Origin: Monodelphis domestica
Taxonomy: Eukaryota; Chordata; Mammalia; Didelphimorphia; Didelphidae
NCBI RefSeq assembly: GCF_027887165.1
Contig: NC_077231.1
Coordinates: 326,947,674 to 327,011,673 of the forward strand
Direction: 5' to 3'
DNA length: 64,000 nt
Shown one piece after another: positions 20,333-32,535 of the stretch. The position numbers and the translations under genes are program-made. The number at the start of each line of letters is the position of its first letter. Position 1 is the first letter of the stretch. The notes below the pieces were generated by a model that was not told the origin of the DNA, did not search any database, and worked only from the letters and a program-made list of their open reading frames with translations.

Positions 20333-22780
20333 CCTTCCTAGAAGCAGATCAGCGTCTTCCTCTCAGAACTCACGTCTCCCGGAGCACCCTGGCCTCTGCT
20401 AACCGTATCACCGCCCCGTCCGGGTACCCTGGACTCCCCTCTCTCCCTCAGCCTTCTGGGAAGTACCCAAGGCACGACTTGAACTCAGCCCTGTTCCTCC
20501 TTTCTGTCTTGCACACCTCACTGTCTATAACGAATGAGGGGGCAGCTCTAGAACGGGAGCTCTTGACAGTCTGAGATGGTTTTTGTTTGTCTGACCCCCG
20601 AGGACCGGCCTCAGGGTGCTTGGTTTCCTTTGCCCTCCAACATACCCCTTTTGCCCATTAGACCCCCATCCCCAGGCTTCACCAGGGCCCCTCCGGCTCC
20701 GGGACCCCTGTGGCTCCCTCTCGCGCTCTGGTCACGGCAGGCTTCGGGGAGGGGCGGACTGGACAAGCCGCCCCCCACCCCGTCCCTCTGGCCCTCCGGC
20801 TCAGGCCCGATTCCATCCCCCTGCATCCAGGGAAAAGAAGGGTCCCGGAGCGGAGTCGCCCAGGCAGAAGCTCTGAAGCCCTTTTAGGGTGATGCCTCTG
20901 CCCGGGAGGCCCAGCGCCAGGCCCTGCTTGGCTGAGCCGGCCTCGTGGGCTTCTGGAAGCTGGCCTGGAGGGAGAGGGAGGAGGTTACCGAGGAAACGGG
21001 CCCAGGGAAGCGGGAGGTGGGGGCCGCCTCTGGCCAGAAGCCCTCCCAGCCATCTGTTGGCAGATGTTCTGGGCTCGTTCAGGGCTCAGTGGCGGCCGGC
21101 AGTCACTTTGCTGCTCCGCTGCAGCGGCTGCCACTTCGGCCTCTGCCCGGAGCTTCGGGGGCTCCCTGGCCACCCTGGTACCTGTCTGCCGTGGGCCGGC
21201 TCAGCCCATCGCACTCCTCAGACAGGGGGGCTCTCACCATGGTGGGGCCTCTGGCGTCTGGAAGCCTGTGCGGAGCGTGCCCGCCCTCTGGGGGCTCAGC
21301 CAGCCAGCCAGGAATGGAGGCAGACAGGGGGAGCCCGGCTGCGGCTGAGCTCGAGAGCCTCCAACGCTGCCGCTGGGCGAGGCCCTGGCCATTCTCACTG
21401 CCACACCGAGGCTTCGCCATGGCTGCTGCTGGCCGAGCGCCTTCCTCTTCCCCCTCCCAAGGGTGCTGAGGGCTCAGGGTGGGGGCCCAGGGAGCCAGAC
21501 AGAGCAGGAGGAGGGCTCAGGGAGCGGCCCACAGATGGATCCTGGGGTGTCTGTGCAGCATGGCTGAAGTCGGTCAGCGCTCCATCAGGAATGACTGAGC
21601 CGGACGGAGACGCATCTGACCGGGGGTCTCAGCCTCTTTCCTTGGCGCCCTGGAGTGAGGGGGGCTGCATTCTGCCCCTGCCCAGCCACCACGCCTCCGG
21701 GAGCCCAGGGCGTCTCTGTCTGTCTGTCTGTTCTTTCCTGGTGCTCCGCAAGGAGGGCATGTCGAAGCATGAACCCGAGAGAAGGATCCAGGGGTTCCCA
21801 TGGCAACTGGGGGCAGGAGCAGAGCTCCTGGGCTGGAAGGAAACCAAGCAGCAATGACCTTGCTTTGAGCTCATTTGGGCAGCCACCGGGCCTGGCCCCA
21901 GAGTGGGAACGGGTGCTTACGATCTGGCAGATTCCCCTCACTGGCTTCTAGACCGAAGGAGGCTACAGCGCACTGGCATTAGGAAAGTAGACCAGCACAA
22001 GGGTGACCCTCCTGAGCTGCCCCCCCTTCGTTTGTAATGAATTCCACCCAAAGGGAATGTCATGAGGGCTCATGACCAAAGAAGACTACTTCTCGGCCCA
22101 GGACCAGGAGAGCCCTTCTGACCCCCTCCAAGCCTCCGACATAGGATTGCTTCTCGAACTGCCTAACTGAGCGCTGAGCCCAACAGAATCCCTGGGCGTG
22201 CAAAAGGAGAGGCGCTCTTGTTCTAACCTCAGCCACGGGTTCACTGATAATAGGGAACACCGCCTGGGAGGGCCAGTAGGGTCCCCAGTAGTCGGGTGCA
22301 TAAGCCTTCAGGTATCCCTAGAAGCTTGAGGGGCAGCAGTCAGGGCCCTCTGGAGGTCTGGGCGCTCGGAGGACTGTCGAAGAGGGAGCGCTGCGTTCCT
22401 GTTCTATTTCTGAGATCCTACCTGGCTTACTTGAACACAATTCATCAACGGGAAATTGGGAGAAAAGCCCTCTGCTTCCTAGATCCCGGGGAAGGGCTCA
22501 GGAGCACAGGCAGAAATCACTGACTTAGCCTGCCCCTTCCCACCCCAGGAATGTTCTCCCCTGCCTCCTGGCGCTCTGCCCATTGGGAAACCCAGTCATT
22601 TTCATGATTCTGCTCTATTGCTGGGGGAGGGGGCTCTTCTTCTCTCCTCTTTGCAGGTACAGCCCATCCTCCAGGCTTGATACAACCTGGGCTCCATCCT
22701 GAGCCCTCTCGTCTCTTCCTGCATTCACTCGGCGGTCCCTTCAGTGTCAATAGGCTCAGCAGCTCCTCACACGGCTGCCC
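20333..22780. other. GC-rich intergenic, no gene recognised
   Basis: The 322-codon plus-strand frame at 20889-21857 is the longest here, but it has low complexity, overlaps other open frames and lacks any domain I know. A short TCTG run lies near 21714-21733. Old L2-like text may extend leftward from 22790. Confidence 0.45.
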
Positions 22781-22789
22781 CATCAGCCT

Positions 22790-23165
22790 TCATTCCTCCT
22801 GCGTGTTGAACCTGCCCCTGTCACTGCTCCACATCTCCATGTGGACATCCCATTGCAACAAACAGAACACGTTCCCCCCATGAAGCCCCCCTCCTATTTC
22901 TACTGAGAATCCTGCCAATTCTCACTCTCGCCCCGATTCCGTCATCAGCCACCAGGATGGGACGCCTGGGAGTCATCACGAACTTCCCACCTGCCTTCCT
23001 CCATGTCCAACTGGTGGCCAAGCCCAAGAGATCCCACCTGGCCCACATCAAGTCCACTCACACCCCCATCTCCGTCTCCTCACCTCTTGCCTCGATGCTC
23101 CTCTCCATCCATCCTCTACCCGGTGGCCAAATGAATGTCCCACAGCTTGTCAGGTCTGACCATGT
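22790..23165 (+). mobile_element. L2 LINE fragment (end of ORF2)
   Basis: ggatgggacgcctgggagtc then atcacgaacttcccacctgc matches the L2 coding end (RNLGVI.D-like), followed by caactggtggccaagcccaa (QS..AKSC-like). Old and 5' truncated. Confidence 0.6.
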
Positions 23166-23171
23166 TGGAGC

Positions 23172-23286
23172 TTCTCTCTCCATCTCTCCCTCTCTGTCTC
23201 TGTATCTCTCCTGTCTCTCTCCATCCCTGTCTCTGTCTCTCTGTCTCTCTGTGTGTCTCTCTCTGTCTCTTCTCTCTCTGTCTCCG

Positions 23287-23319
<33 letters not shown>

Positions 23320-23378
23320 GTCTCTCTCTCTCCCTCACTCTCTGTCTCTCCCTCTGCCTCTGCCTCTCTCTCTTTCTG

Positions 23379-23409
<31 letters not shown>

Positions 23410-23515
23410 GTCTCTGTCTCTCCCTCTCTCTCCCTCCCTCTCTCTCTGTCTCTCTACTCTGTCTTTGTGTCTCTCCTCTATCTCTCTCCTCTGTCTCCTT
23501 TTCTGTCTCTCTCAT
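23172..23515. repeat. Degenerate (TCTC/TCTG)n microsatellite
   Basis: About 340 bases of imperfect TCTCTG, TCTC and TCCC units, all pyrimidine-rich on the plus strand. Not ordered like the 9.76-kb minisatellite: it lacks the 26-base core. Confidence 0.9.
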
Positions 23516-23607
23516 CAATTAACCCTGGAGGTCCCCAGGGGCTATATTGCCCTCCCCCCCAGGGTGCTCCTTTGCTCTTAGATTCTCTGCAGAGGCTCCT
23601 CTAGTGC

Positions 23608-23735
23608 AGCTAGAATGGTGGTCTGGTTGATCTGTTGAGTCAGAGGCCTCAGTTCGAATCCTGCCTCTGCTGCTCCCTGTGTGGCCCTGGGATGGTGACT
23701 TTCCCTGCTGAGCCTCCTTCTTCTCTGCAGGCTCC
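23608..23735 (+). mobile_element. MIR-class SINE
   Basis: cagttcgaatcctgcctctg, ctgtgtggccctgggatggt and tgagcctccttcttctctgc follow the MIR order. Confidence 0.6.
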
Positions 23736-24257
23736 CCTTCAGGCCCAGCTATAGGCCGGGGCTTGGCTGGTTCTTGTGCTCATCTCCTCCTCAGGGCCTT
23801 CTTTGCCTCCTGGGCCGCTGGCCGCCCCAAGCACCCGCCCAGGGTCTTCCTCCCAGCTGGCTGAGGTGGAGCTGCCCGTCCTTGATCCCGAGGATGCTGC
23901 TGCCAGTTCGGAGCTTGGAGGAGGCTCCCTGCGGAAGGCCGAAGGCTCCGAGGCCGGAGCAGGGGCTGGCCTCGGGAGGGGCAACCTTTCTGGGCAGGGA
24001 GACCCCCCTCTGCACCCTTGGACAGCCCTGGGTCTGAGAGACATTTAAGGAGCCACTGAGGAGCGAGTGCCCTCTGTGCCCCTCTGGAGGCCCACTGGGG
24101 CTCCTTCCCAGCCTCACGGGACTACAGAGAGGCCACTAGAGGCTGCACAGGTGGCAGTCAGTCCTGGGGAGGTGGCCGGAGGCTGGGCAGGGGAAAGGCC
24201 TGAAGGAAGCCCTCCAGTCCCAGCCCTCTGCCAATGGCACACTGCCCTGGCCCAGCA

Positions 24258-24645
24258 GCCTCCCCGTGGCCCGTATCCACGCTGCCCTGGCCCAGTGGTC
24301 TCTGCCACGGCTTGGGGCATCAGCGGCCTCCCCGTGGCCCGTATCCACACTGCCCTGGCCCAGCGGCCTCCCCGTGGCCCGTATCCACACTGCCCTGGCC
24401 CAGTGGACTCTGCCATGGCTTGGGGCATCAGCGGCCTCCCCGTGGCCCGTATCCACGCTGCCCTGGCCCAGTGGACTCTGCCATGGCTTGGGGCATCAGT
24501 GGCCTCCCCGTGGCCCGTATCCACACTGCCCTGGCCCAGTGGCCTCCCTGTGGCCCATATCCATGCTGCCCTGGCCCAGTGGTCTCTGCCATGGCTTGGG
24601 GCATCAGTGGCCTCCCCGTGGCCCGTATCCACGCTGCCTTTGCAG
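24258..24645 (+). repeat. VNTR with 68-bp and 40-bp units
   Basis: Units starting gcctccccgtggcccgtatc begin at 24258, 24326, 24366, 24434, 24502, 24542 and 24610, giving spacings 68, 40, 68, 68, 40, 68. The 40-base core (through ctgccctggcccagtgg) is always present; a 28-base segment (ctctgccatggcttggggca plus flanks) is present only in long units. The 304-codon frame across it is repeat-driven. Confidence 0.93.
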
Positions 24646-24659
24646 CTCTCGTCTGGGCA

Positions 24660-25050
24660 GCGGGAGGCCGCTCCGGCGCCGTCTGTCGGGGGGCATCTGG
24701 GCCCTCAGTGGGGCCCACTGACGGACGGACTGGCCGAGTCACTCGTCTCTGCTCCAGGGCTTCTGGCTCTTCTGGGGCCTGCAAAAGGCCATCCTGGCCC
24801 TTCCTCGGCGTCCAGGGAAGGTGCAGCTGCCTCCTCTCGGCTCAGAGGCCAGCCGCCTGCCCCTCCCACCACATCTAGGCCCCTCCTCCTGGCCCCCTCC
24901 CCATTCGCCCCGGCCTGGAGCCACCTTCCTTGGCTTTGCTCTCCCCACCTGAGGCTGCTCTATCCTGTCTCCCAGCCCTGAAAGAAGGCTCAGAGATCCG
25001 GGCTGTGCAGGCGGGGCATCCGGAGGTTCCTCTGAGGCCAGCTGGTCAGA
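24660..25050. other. GC-rich intergenic, no gene recognised
   Basis: No repeat or coding match. Confidence 0.4.
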
Positions 25051-25054
25051 GCCT

Positions 25055-25187
25055 CTCATTGGACAGAGGAGGCAACCGAGGCCCAAGAGTAAAGTGACTT
25101 ACCCAGGGCCACACAACTAGGAAAGAGCAGAGGCAGGACTTGAACTCGGGTCCTCAGACCCCAAGTCCAGTCCTTTCCTCACTGAAT
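25055..25187 (-). mobile_element. MIR-class SINE
   Basis: Plus-strand agtgacttacccagggccac, gcaggacttgaactcgggtc and ccagtcctttcctcactg are the reverse of a well-preserved MIR. Confidence 0.75.
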
Positions 25188-25821
25188 CTCCCTGTCCCCC
25201 AGAAAGTCCTGGCCTTGAAGCCCCCTTATTGCCAGTGTGACCAGAGAGAGTTCCTTCCTCTTGATGAGCCTTAGTTTACTCCTCTGGCAAATGGGGATGA
25301 GCGTTCTTGCAGATCCAGGGCATTGTAAGCCCCCCCAAGGGTGTGTATGGTCCTGGGGGTCTAAGGCAAGCTCCCTATTTCCTTCCCCTCCTAGACCCCA
25401 GGGCCACAGAAGAACCACGAAAGGCGCTGCCCCAACAGGGCCTCGGGTGCCCCCGAACAGAGGAGGTTCCTGGGCTCTGGGCTCTGGCCTCCCTCTCCTG
25501 CCTGGCCTGGGCATGACCCACCCCCAGCTCTGCTCTGGGGCCTCAGGAAATCCCCCAAAGAAAAGGAAGTCGCTGACTCACAGGGCACCCAAGGGAGACA
25601 GACCCCTGCCCGGCGACCGTGGCCTGACTGCTCTCCCTCTGGCCTGGCAGCTACCAGGAGCCCAGGAGAACCACGTACGAGGACTCCCAAAATAGCCCAC
25701 AAACTATCTCATGACTCCGTGTGCTGCCAAGGCCCAGCCTGAGCCCAGGGACCAAGGAAAGGAGGCCAAATGGACTCGCTGCCCTTGTGTGGTCAAGCCC
25801 CGGAGCATCCTGCATTCAGGG

Positions 25822-25955
25822 CCCAAAGCAGTCCGTTCAGGGCCAGGAAGAACCGGGTTCAGGTCCTCCCTTTGACACCACGTAGCCGAGCAGCTGTGGA
25901 CCCGCCACGTCACCTCTCAGAGTGACAGCATCGTTCTCTGGGAAATGGGGGCAGG
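25822..25955 (+). mobile_element. MIR/THER SINE
   Basis: gaaccgggttcaggtcctcc, cgtagccgagcagctgtgga and ctctgggaaatgggg keep the MIR order; the core is CpG-enriched. Confidence 0.55.
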
Positions 25956-26311
25956 GTCTTGCCTCAGGGACCCCCCCATCCAGCCCCCCATGAAACAAGC
26001 CCCCCCGATGAATCTCCGTCCAGCCCCCGGAAAGGAGGGAACGTAATGCCCTGAGCGTTTGCCTAGACCTCTGGGAGGCTGCCTCCTGGTGCCTGCTGGG
26101 AAGGCTTTGGGGGTGCCGGCTGGTGGCAGTGCTCTGTTGGTGAAGGGAGGGCACGTGTGCCCCAAACTCGGACCCCTGAAGGCCGGGGGGCCCAGAGGGT
26201 GCAGCCTCTGCCCTCAGACAGTGTCCCAAAGCCACAGTGCAGGGGTGCAAAGGCCCCTCCGAACCCCTCACTGGGCTCCTCTGCAGCAGCGCACATCTAT
26301 GTAGCCCAGGC

Positions 26312-26400
26312 ACCCCGGGCAGCAGGGGGAGAGCCCGGGAACCCTGGGCAGCCAGGGGGAGAGCCCAGGTGCCCCAGGCAGCCGGGGGAGAGCCCAGGCT
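26312..26400 (+). repeat. Short minisatellite, about 29 bp x 3
   Basis: Three units built on gggcagc(c)agggggagagccc with slightly different spacers. Confidence 0.75.
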
Positions 26401-26404
26401 CTGG

Positions 26405-28265
26405 GATCCCGAGGGGCCTCCGGGGGCTGCTCCCCACACAGCCGGGGGCCTGGGCAGATCCGCTGCCAGCCCTGCCCTGGGCTCCTGGGCTCAAGGAGGG
26501 GCGCACACTGGTTGACTGTACGTTGTGTCCTGGCCCTCTGGCTGCGGCCTGTGCCGAGTCTCCAGTTGAGCCTTTGGGCCTTATCTCCTCCCAGGGCCCA
26601 GGCCCGGCCCGGCCCCCTTGAGGCCCGCTGCCTGGTGCCAGGCGGCGGAGGGAAAGCCCCAGGCCAAGAGCTCCTGGGCCGGCTGGGCGCATCTGGCCCC
26701 TCCGAGTCGAACCCTGGGCTCTCTGGCAGGCCCAATGCCCGGGAACCCAGGGAGCCAAGCCCTTGGGCCCTGAGAGCTCTTTGTGTACACTCCAAGAGGA
26801 GGCTCCGGCCCCGCCGGCCTCCCTCCCGGGTCTCCCTGAAGAGAGGGGCCACGCGAAGCCGCTCCGGGCCACCGTATCCGGGCAGGAACATGGCCTCATC
26901 TTCCCAAATGGCCTTCGGGGAGCGCTTCCAGGGTGCCCGCTGGTGGGGGCATCTGGTCTGCCCAGGGCAGCCCCGGATCCTGGACACAGAGGATGGATTC
27001 GGAGGCCGAGCTGGGCCGACACTGGCCCCAATGAGGCCCTTTGGGAGTCAGGGGCGGGGGGTGATGGTGGTGGAACAGGAAACCCTGAGCAGGCCCTGAT
27101 GGAGACGGCCAGAGCAGCGACTTCCCAGGACATTCTGCCCACCAGAGCCGGGTGGGGGCAGCCACCGCATACGGAGAGGAGACGCCGCCGGGAGCCGGGG
27201 CACCTATATGGGGAGAGAGAAGACCCCCAAGTGCAGGAGCTGGAGAAGGAGGAGAGTGTCGAGAATTGAGTGAAGGAGAGCAAAGGGACTGCCTGGACCC
27301 GTGGGCACCCAGGGGAGAAGAGAGGAGCTGGGCTTCCAGAGGCGCAGCAGGGGGCGGGGGCGGGGCCCATGAAAGGGGGAGCACAGAGGGGCGGCCCTTG
27401 GACTGTTTGGTTTGGAAGTGAGAGGCCCCCCCCCCCGGGGCCCTTGGCCAGCACTTGCTCATCTCTAGGCCAGGCTTCCATCTGTCCCCTCTCCCACCCT
27501 CCCTCTCTCCCAAGGGCCCAGTTCTTCCCAGGGCCAGCCCAGACCCAAGCAGGTCTAGGCCTTTAGAGGGAAGGGGGCCTCACCACTGAAGGGTGCTGCC
27601 TTCTTCTGGCCAAACCTGGACCAGGGGCCTCCCTGGGGTGCTGCAGGGAGCTGTAGCCATACGGGGCCCCTTTGACGAGCCAGCCTAACCTGGACAGGTA
27701 AGCAGGGTGAGCCTCCCCTGGCCCAGGGGAGAGTCTGTAGAGACTGGGGTGGCCACCTGAAGAAGCTCCCCATCCGTGAGATGGAGAGTCAGGGGACGCC
27801 CTCAGAGAAGCCTGGGGGAGGGGGGTGCCCTGGGTGTTGGGGGGGCAGAGGGTTTGCCCTCTAGGAAGAGTGCCAGGCTGAAGTGCTGCTGAATCTGCTC
27901 ACCTTGAGGGGGAAGAGCCCAGGGGGGCTGGATGGTGAGAAGCCAGAAGGGTTGGCCTGGGGGTCAGTTAGCTCTCTCTGCCTTGAGAGGCCTGGGAGGG
28001 AGGTCCTGGGGAGAGACCCACCTTTCCCTCTCCTGGTCACAGGCCATCCCCCCCCCCCATTCCCAACTGGAGGGCCAGCTGAAGCGGATGGCTGACTCCC
28101 AGGGGGCCCAGGCTGCCAAGCCCCCCCCGCCTTTGTTTATAGTAAGTGTTGTCTTTCCCAGAGTGACCCAGGGGGAGAGGAAGCCCAGGAGGCTCTAGGA
28201 GTGCAGAAAGTCTAAGCCACACTGACTGAGGAGTGAAGGCCCCTCTCCTGGGCCCTGCTTTGAGG
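26405..28265. other. GC-rich intergenic, no gene recognised
   Basis: Minus-strand frames of 239-394 codons and plus-strand frames of about 195 codons overlap each other and show no domains; they reflect GC content. C-rich run near 27428-27438. Confidence 0.45.
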
Positions 28266-28267
28266 GG

Positions 28268-28545
28268 GAGCGCTCCATCCCTGCCTGCTCCATCCCTGCC
28301 TGCTCCATCCCTGCCTGCTCCATCCCTGCCTGCTCCATCCCTGCCTGCTCCATCCCTGCCTGCTCCATCCCTGCCTGCTCCATCCCTGCCTGCTCCATCC
28401 CTGCCTGCCCCATCCCTGCTCCATCCCTCCTCCATCCCTGCCTGCTCCATCCCTCCTCCATCCCTGCCTGCTCCATCCCTCCTCCATCCCTCCTCCATCC
28501 CTGCCTGCTCCACCCTCCTCCATCCCTCCTCCATCCCTTTGCCAC
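28268..28545 (+). repeat. 15-bp minisatellite (tccatccctgcctgc)n
   Basis: About nine regular 15-base units run from 28274 to about 28410, followed by irregular units where tccatccctcc alternates with tccatccctgcctgc. Purine-rich on the minus strand, where it reads as GRDGA/SRQGW-type peptide repeats that are not a protein. Confidence 0.93.
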
Positions 28546-28682
28546 CCACTGAGTCCTCCATTCCAGCTCCTGTTCTTGGCCCAGTGTCTGTAGAGGCCAG
28601 CTACCCTCTCGGTAAACTGAGGCCCGCCGCTGGGGCCCAAGACCCAGAGACCCTGAAACGGGGCTGAAATCCCAGGGGACGC

Positions 28683-28715
28683 GGGGGGGGGGGGGGGGGG
28701 GGGAGGGGGGAGGGG
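28683..28715 (+). repeat. G homopolymer (21 G) and neighbouring G-runs
   Basis: Twenty-one G in a row, then two more G-runs separated by single A residues. Strong G-quadruplex potential; length uncertain in any assembly. Confidence 0.9.
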
Positions 28716-28719
28716 CACC

Positions 28720-29330
28720 CCCCCACCCCCAGACTGCGGCTGAGTCAGCGGCCCATCGCCGGGGCGGGCCACAGAGCGCCGGAGCTCCCCCTCCCAGCCG
28801 GCCCATCAGCCTTTTTTCCACTGGCGCGGCCAAGCCGGGCGGGGCGGGGCGGAGCGTGCCGGAGTGTGCCCTTTCCCCTACTGAGCGCCGTGCCCAGCCG
28901 GAGCGGCCTCCAGGAAAGTCCTTAAGGAGCGGCCGTGCCCCTTCCCCCACTGCCCTCTCACCCACTTCCCCGCACGGGCCGCCTGCCCAGAACCTTCCTT
29001 CCGTGCCGGCTCCCGAGGCCCATCCCGAGGCCCATCCCGAGGCCCATCCCGGTCCCCGCTGCAGGACTTCGCTCTGCCTCAGTTTCCTCCTCAGGAAGAA
29101 GGGCGGGGCCTCGGAGAGGGGCGGGGCCAACGCTGTTCCCTCCTTAGAGCGGACTGCGAGGAGCCTGAGCGAGACAGCAGTGGCTCCCCCTCCCCCCCCA
29201 GCCAAAGCACCCCGCTCCTGCACTGGGGGACGGGGCCAAGGAGACCTTTGGGTGCCCAGGGGACGCTGGCCGGGGGAGCTGTCCTCGCGCCTGACAGACC
29301 CAGAAGTGCGGGAGCACCGCGGGCTCGCCC
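28720..29330. promoter_or_regulatory. Orphan CpG island with Sp1 and AP-1/MARE-like sites
   Basis: CpG-dense DNA with a tandem GC-box run (gggcggggcggggcgg near 28838-28853) and TGAGTCAGC near 28741-28749, matching an AP-1 or half-MARE site. A 12-base repeat (cccgaggcccat) occurs three times near 29022-29060. No recognisable exon is attached. It lies about 11 kb upstream of PDK4 and 28 kb from the putative DYNC1I1 exon, so it may be an enhancer or the promoter of an unannotated noncoding transcript. Confidence 0.45.
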
Positions 29331-29847
29331 TATAGGTCTCGCTCCCCTCCCAGGCGCTCTCAGGCTGGCCCAGGGAGACCCGCGGCGGTGCGAGGCAGAC
29401 ACCGCCGGGGGATCCATGGGCCAGGCTGTATCGCCGCCAGCTGAGGGGCAGTAGGACCCTGGCCAAGTCACTTCCCCGTTTGCCTCAGTTCCCAGCTGCC
29501 TAGTGAGTCCGAGAAGGGAATGGGTGAGAGGAACCCCAGCGGGCAGCCTGCGCCCGGCCCTGGGGGTGCTCTCTGACCTGCGGAGAGTCCTGGGGGAGCC
29601 CAGCCAGAAGGCCAGGCTGCGGTTAGCAGGCACCCCAGGAGCCCTTGTGGCCCCTCCGCCCCTCCCAGACCGTCTACACAGTAACACTGGGGTGTCTCGT
29701 GCCCACCGTCGGTGGAACTGGCTGTTCTCTGTGCTTGGCGCATCCATCAGGCTTCCCTACTGCTTCCTTTGCAAGCCACTCCACTGGCTGGCCCCGTCTG
29801 GGATTTCCGGTAAAGATACTGGAGTGCTCGGCCATTTTCTTTTCCAG

Positions 29848-29950
29848 TTGGGGACAGATGGGGAAACTGAGTCAAGCAGGGTTAAGTGACTCGCCCTGGC
29901 TCCCACTGCAGGTGTCTGAGCTGGGATTTGAATTCGGGAAAATGAATCTT
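29848..29950 (-). mobile_element. MIR-class SINE
   Basis: Plus-strand gatggggaaactgagtcaag, gggttaagtgactcgccctg and gagctgggatttgaattcgg read as a reversed MIR. A separate small plus-strand MIR piece (ccctggccaagtcacttccc) lies near 29457. Confidence 0.7.
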
Positions 29951-30529
29951 CTGGACTCCAGAACTCCGCCAAATGGGGGAGAGGCTGGCAGGGCCCCTGA
30001 TCTCATCCAGGGGAGGGGAACAAGTCACCTGGGGGTGGGGGTGATGCTGGGAGAGCGGGTGGCCGAGCTGGCCACTGTGGAGCATTAGAGCAGCCCTGCG
30101 CAATCCCGTGGGCTTGGAGCCTGCCAGCCTCGTCGGGCACTTCTCTGAGCGCCATCTGTGCTCTCTGATCGGTTTCCTTCCCTCCATTTCTGACTCTTGG
30201 GAGGCCTCTCAGCCCCGGCATCATCCATCCTCCTGGGGAACAAGTGGCAAATGAGTGGGTGCTCCCAGCTAATTCCTGAGCCTCTGACTCACTATCCCTG
30301 CGTGGCAGTCCCAAGCCAGGCTGGGCCACCTTTGCCTCGTTATCCTGTCACTCACTGACCGTGGCACACAGCAGGCACGTAAGAAAGGAACTCTCTGACT
30401 GCCCACAGGAGTCAAATTGCTCGCGGTGTTAGGAGAGGATTTGGGGTACGGGGAGCCCAAGAGGGGAAACAAATCTGCTGCGAAAGGAGTGAGGGCTCCG
30501 GACTCACTTACCCTCATTTTTATTTAAAA

Positions 30530-31525
30530 GGGACTAACTAACTATGCTAAGTAGACTACTAAACTAGAAGAGCTTAACCAAATGCCCAGATATCACAGCA
30601 GGGGCCCAACCCAGTCAGAGCCAGGATCTGTTGTTGTTAGATGTCCAAGCAAGTCCCGATGCTGCCAGCAGCCAGATACAGGAACATTCCTCACGTCAAC
30701 ACAGGGAAATCCTCTTCAGACCTTCCGCTTGGCTTCCTGGGGAGGCCAGAAGAAAAGTCCGTTGGGGCAAGATGGAGTCTTCCCCATCCACCCCTCAGGC
30801 TCCCATGTGACCTTTGGTCACATGACCCTGTCCATCATCCCTAGGTTGGCACTTTTCAGGTTTTGCAGTTTTGCAAATTGCAAACTTTTCCATCCTTTAT
30901 CACAATGGATAGTGTGGAAGAGGCAGGCATGCAAAGGACAGAAGCTGGAGATGGGTCAGCTGTCAGTCAAATGAAGATTCTGTTTGGAATGTTACCAGGA
31001 AAAGCAGTTTGGAGCCAAGCCAATGGTGACTGATTTCCTGGGACTTTGGGCTGAGGGCTTTGGGCTTTCTGGCTGACTGAAGGAAGAAGCTGGGTTTATC
31101 TCTGGGACTTGGATAGTCAAGCTGGAGGTGGCCTGGCTGATCTGAAGGCAGAAGAAGGACAAGAGTCCACACATCTCTCTGACTGGCAGTTTCATGCTAG
31201 TGACTGAATTGCCACTTCTCTCCATCTCCTCCAACCTAACACTCACTGTAGAGAATAGGGAAACCCCATCCCTCTTACCTTATCCTCCATCTTTCCTGTT
31301 TTCCCCAATAAACCCTGACTTGAGATAAAGAAGAGAAAAGAGTATTTCCTCTGACACATCACAGCTCACCCTGAGTGACTTAGAAGGGGCTGAAGAAGAA
31401 GGGGGAGGGGAAACTGAAGGGAAGAAGAGACAGGAGGGGAGATTGGAAGAGGGAGGAGGGGAGGCAAAAGAAAGCTAGCTGCCTGGTTCATTAGTTATCT
31501 AGTATCCATCACATATACCCTCCAA
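30530..31525 (+). mobile_element. Possible LTR-type fossil with polyadenylation signal
   Basis: An A+T-richer block unlike its GC-rich flanks contains AATAAA at 31307-31312 in the context ccccaataaaccctgacttg, resembling the R/U5 region of the LTR at 36797 (aataaacc...ctgacttgag). A purine-rich stretch follows (31378-31470). Ends are not defined and no target-site duplication was found. It may instead be an unrelated repeat or an old transcript end. Confidence 0.35.
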
Positions 31526-32054
31526 TATCATCTATTACAATAGGCAGAGCCAATATAATGAAGATGAAGCTCTTCTGAAGTGGATCCATTTCCTGAGCTC
31601 TGATCAAACCGCCAAACGTATTTCATGAAGCTCGAAAAACACTCACAACGTGTCAGGACTATTGAGGGAACTCATGGAGGGGTGTGGAAGAAGGCGGCTT
31701 GCCAATGCCAGGCCTCAAATTGTGGACAAAGCAGCAGGCGTCCAAAAGACCTGGTGCTGCTTCAGCAATGGAGCGGGGCTCAGGGGAAGGGACCCGAGGC
31801 ACAGCAATCCGTTACTTTAGGGGCTTAGTGTTCCACCAACCAGAGCCAGCCTTGGGCACAAGAAAAAAGGTTGGGGAAACCGGAACGTGGCATGGGAGAG
31901 GCTGGGCGGAGATGGACGGGGCATGCTACCTGCCAAGATACGGCTAAAAGGGGAGCCGGATTGGGACATAAAGGGCGATAGCATGAGCATGAGAGGGGAG
32001 CAGGGAATGCTTCACCTGTCCGATCTGTGGAGAAGGGCAGACTTTAGGAGCAAA

Positions 32055-32166
32055 CAACAGGGGGAGAGGGCGGAGGGAGAGAGGGAGAAAATAAGAGACA
32101 GAAAGAGAAAGAGAGGGAAGAGAGAGAGGAAGGGGGAGAGACAGGGAGAGAGGGAGAGACAGAGAC

Positions 32167-32207
<41 letters not shown>

Positions 32208-32220
32208 GACACAGAGAGAG

Positions 32221-32278
<58 letters not shown>

Positions 32279-32323
32279 AGAGAGAGAGAGGGAGAGAGGG
32301 AGGGAGAGAGAGAGAGGGAGAGA

Positions 32324-32383
<60 letters not shown>

Positions 32384-32402
32384 GACAGAGAGACAGAGAG
32401 AG

Positions 32403-32468
<66 letters not shown>

Positions 32469-32480
32469 GGAGAGACAGAG

Positions 32481-32535
<55 letters not shown>

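Noticed and set aside
20889-21857. 322-codon plus-strand frame
   Set aside because: No recognisable domain, low complexity, overlaps other long frames in GC-rich DNA.
24067-24981. 304-codon frame
   Set aside because: Mostly VNTR; no conserved domain, other frames open as well.
28195-29466. 423-codon minus-strand frame
   Set aside because: Length comes from the 15-bp minisatellite and CpG-rich DNA; no domain recognised.
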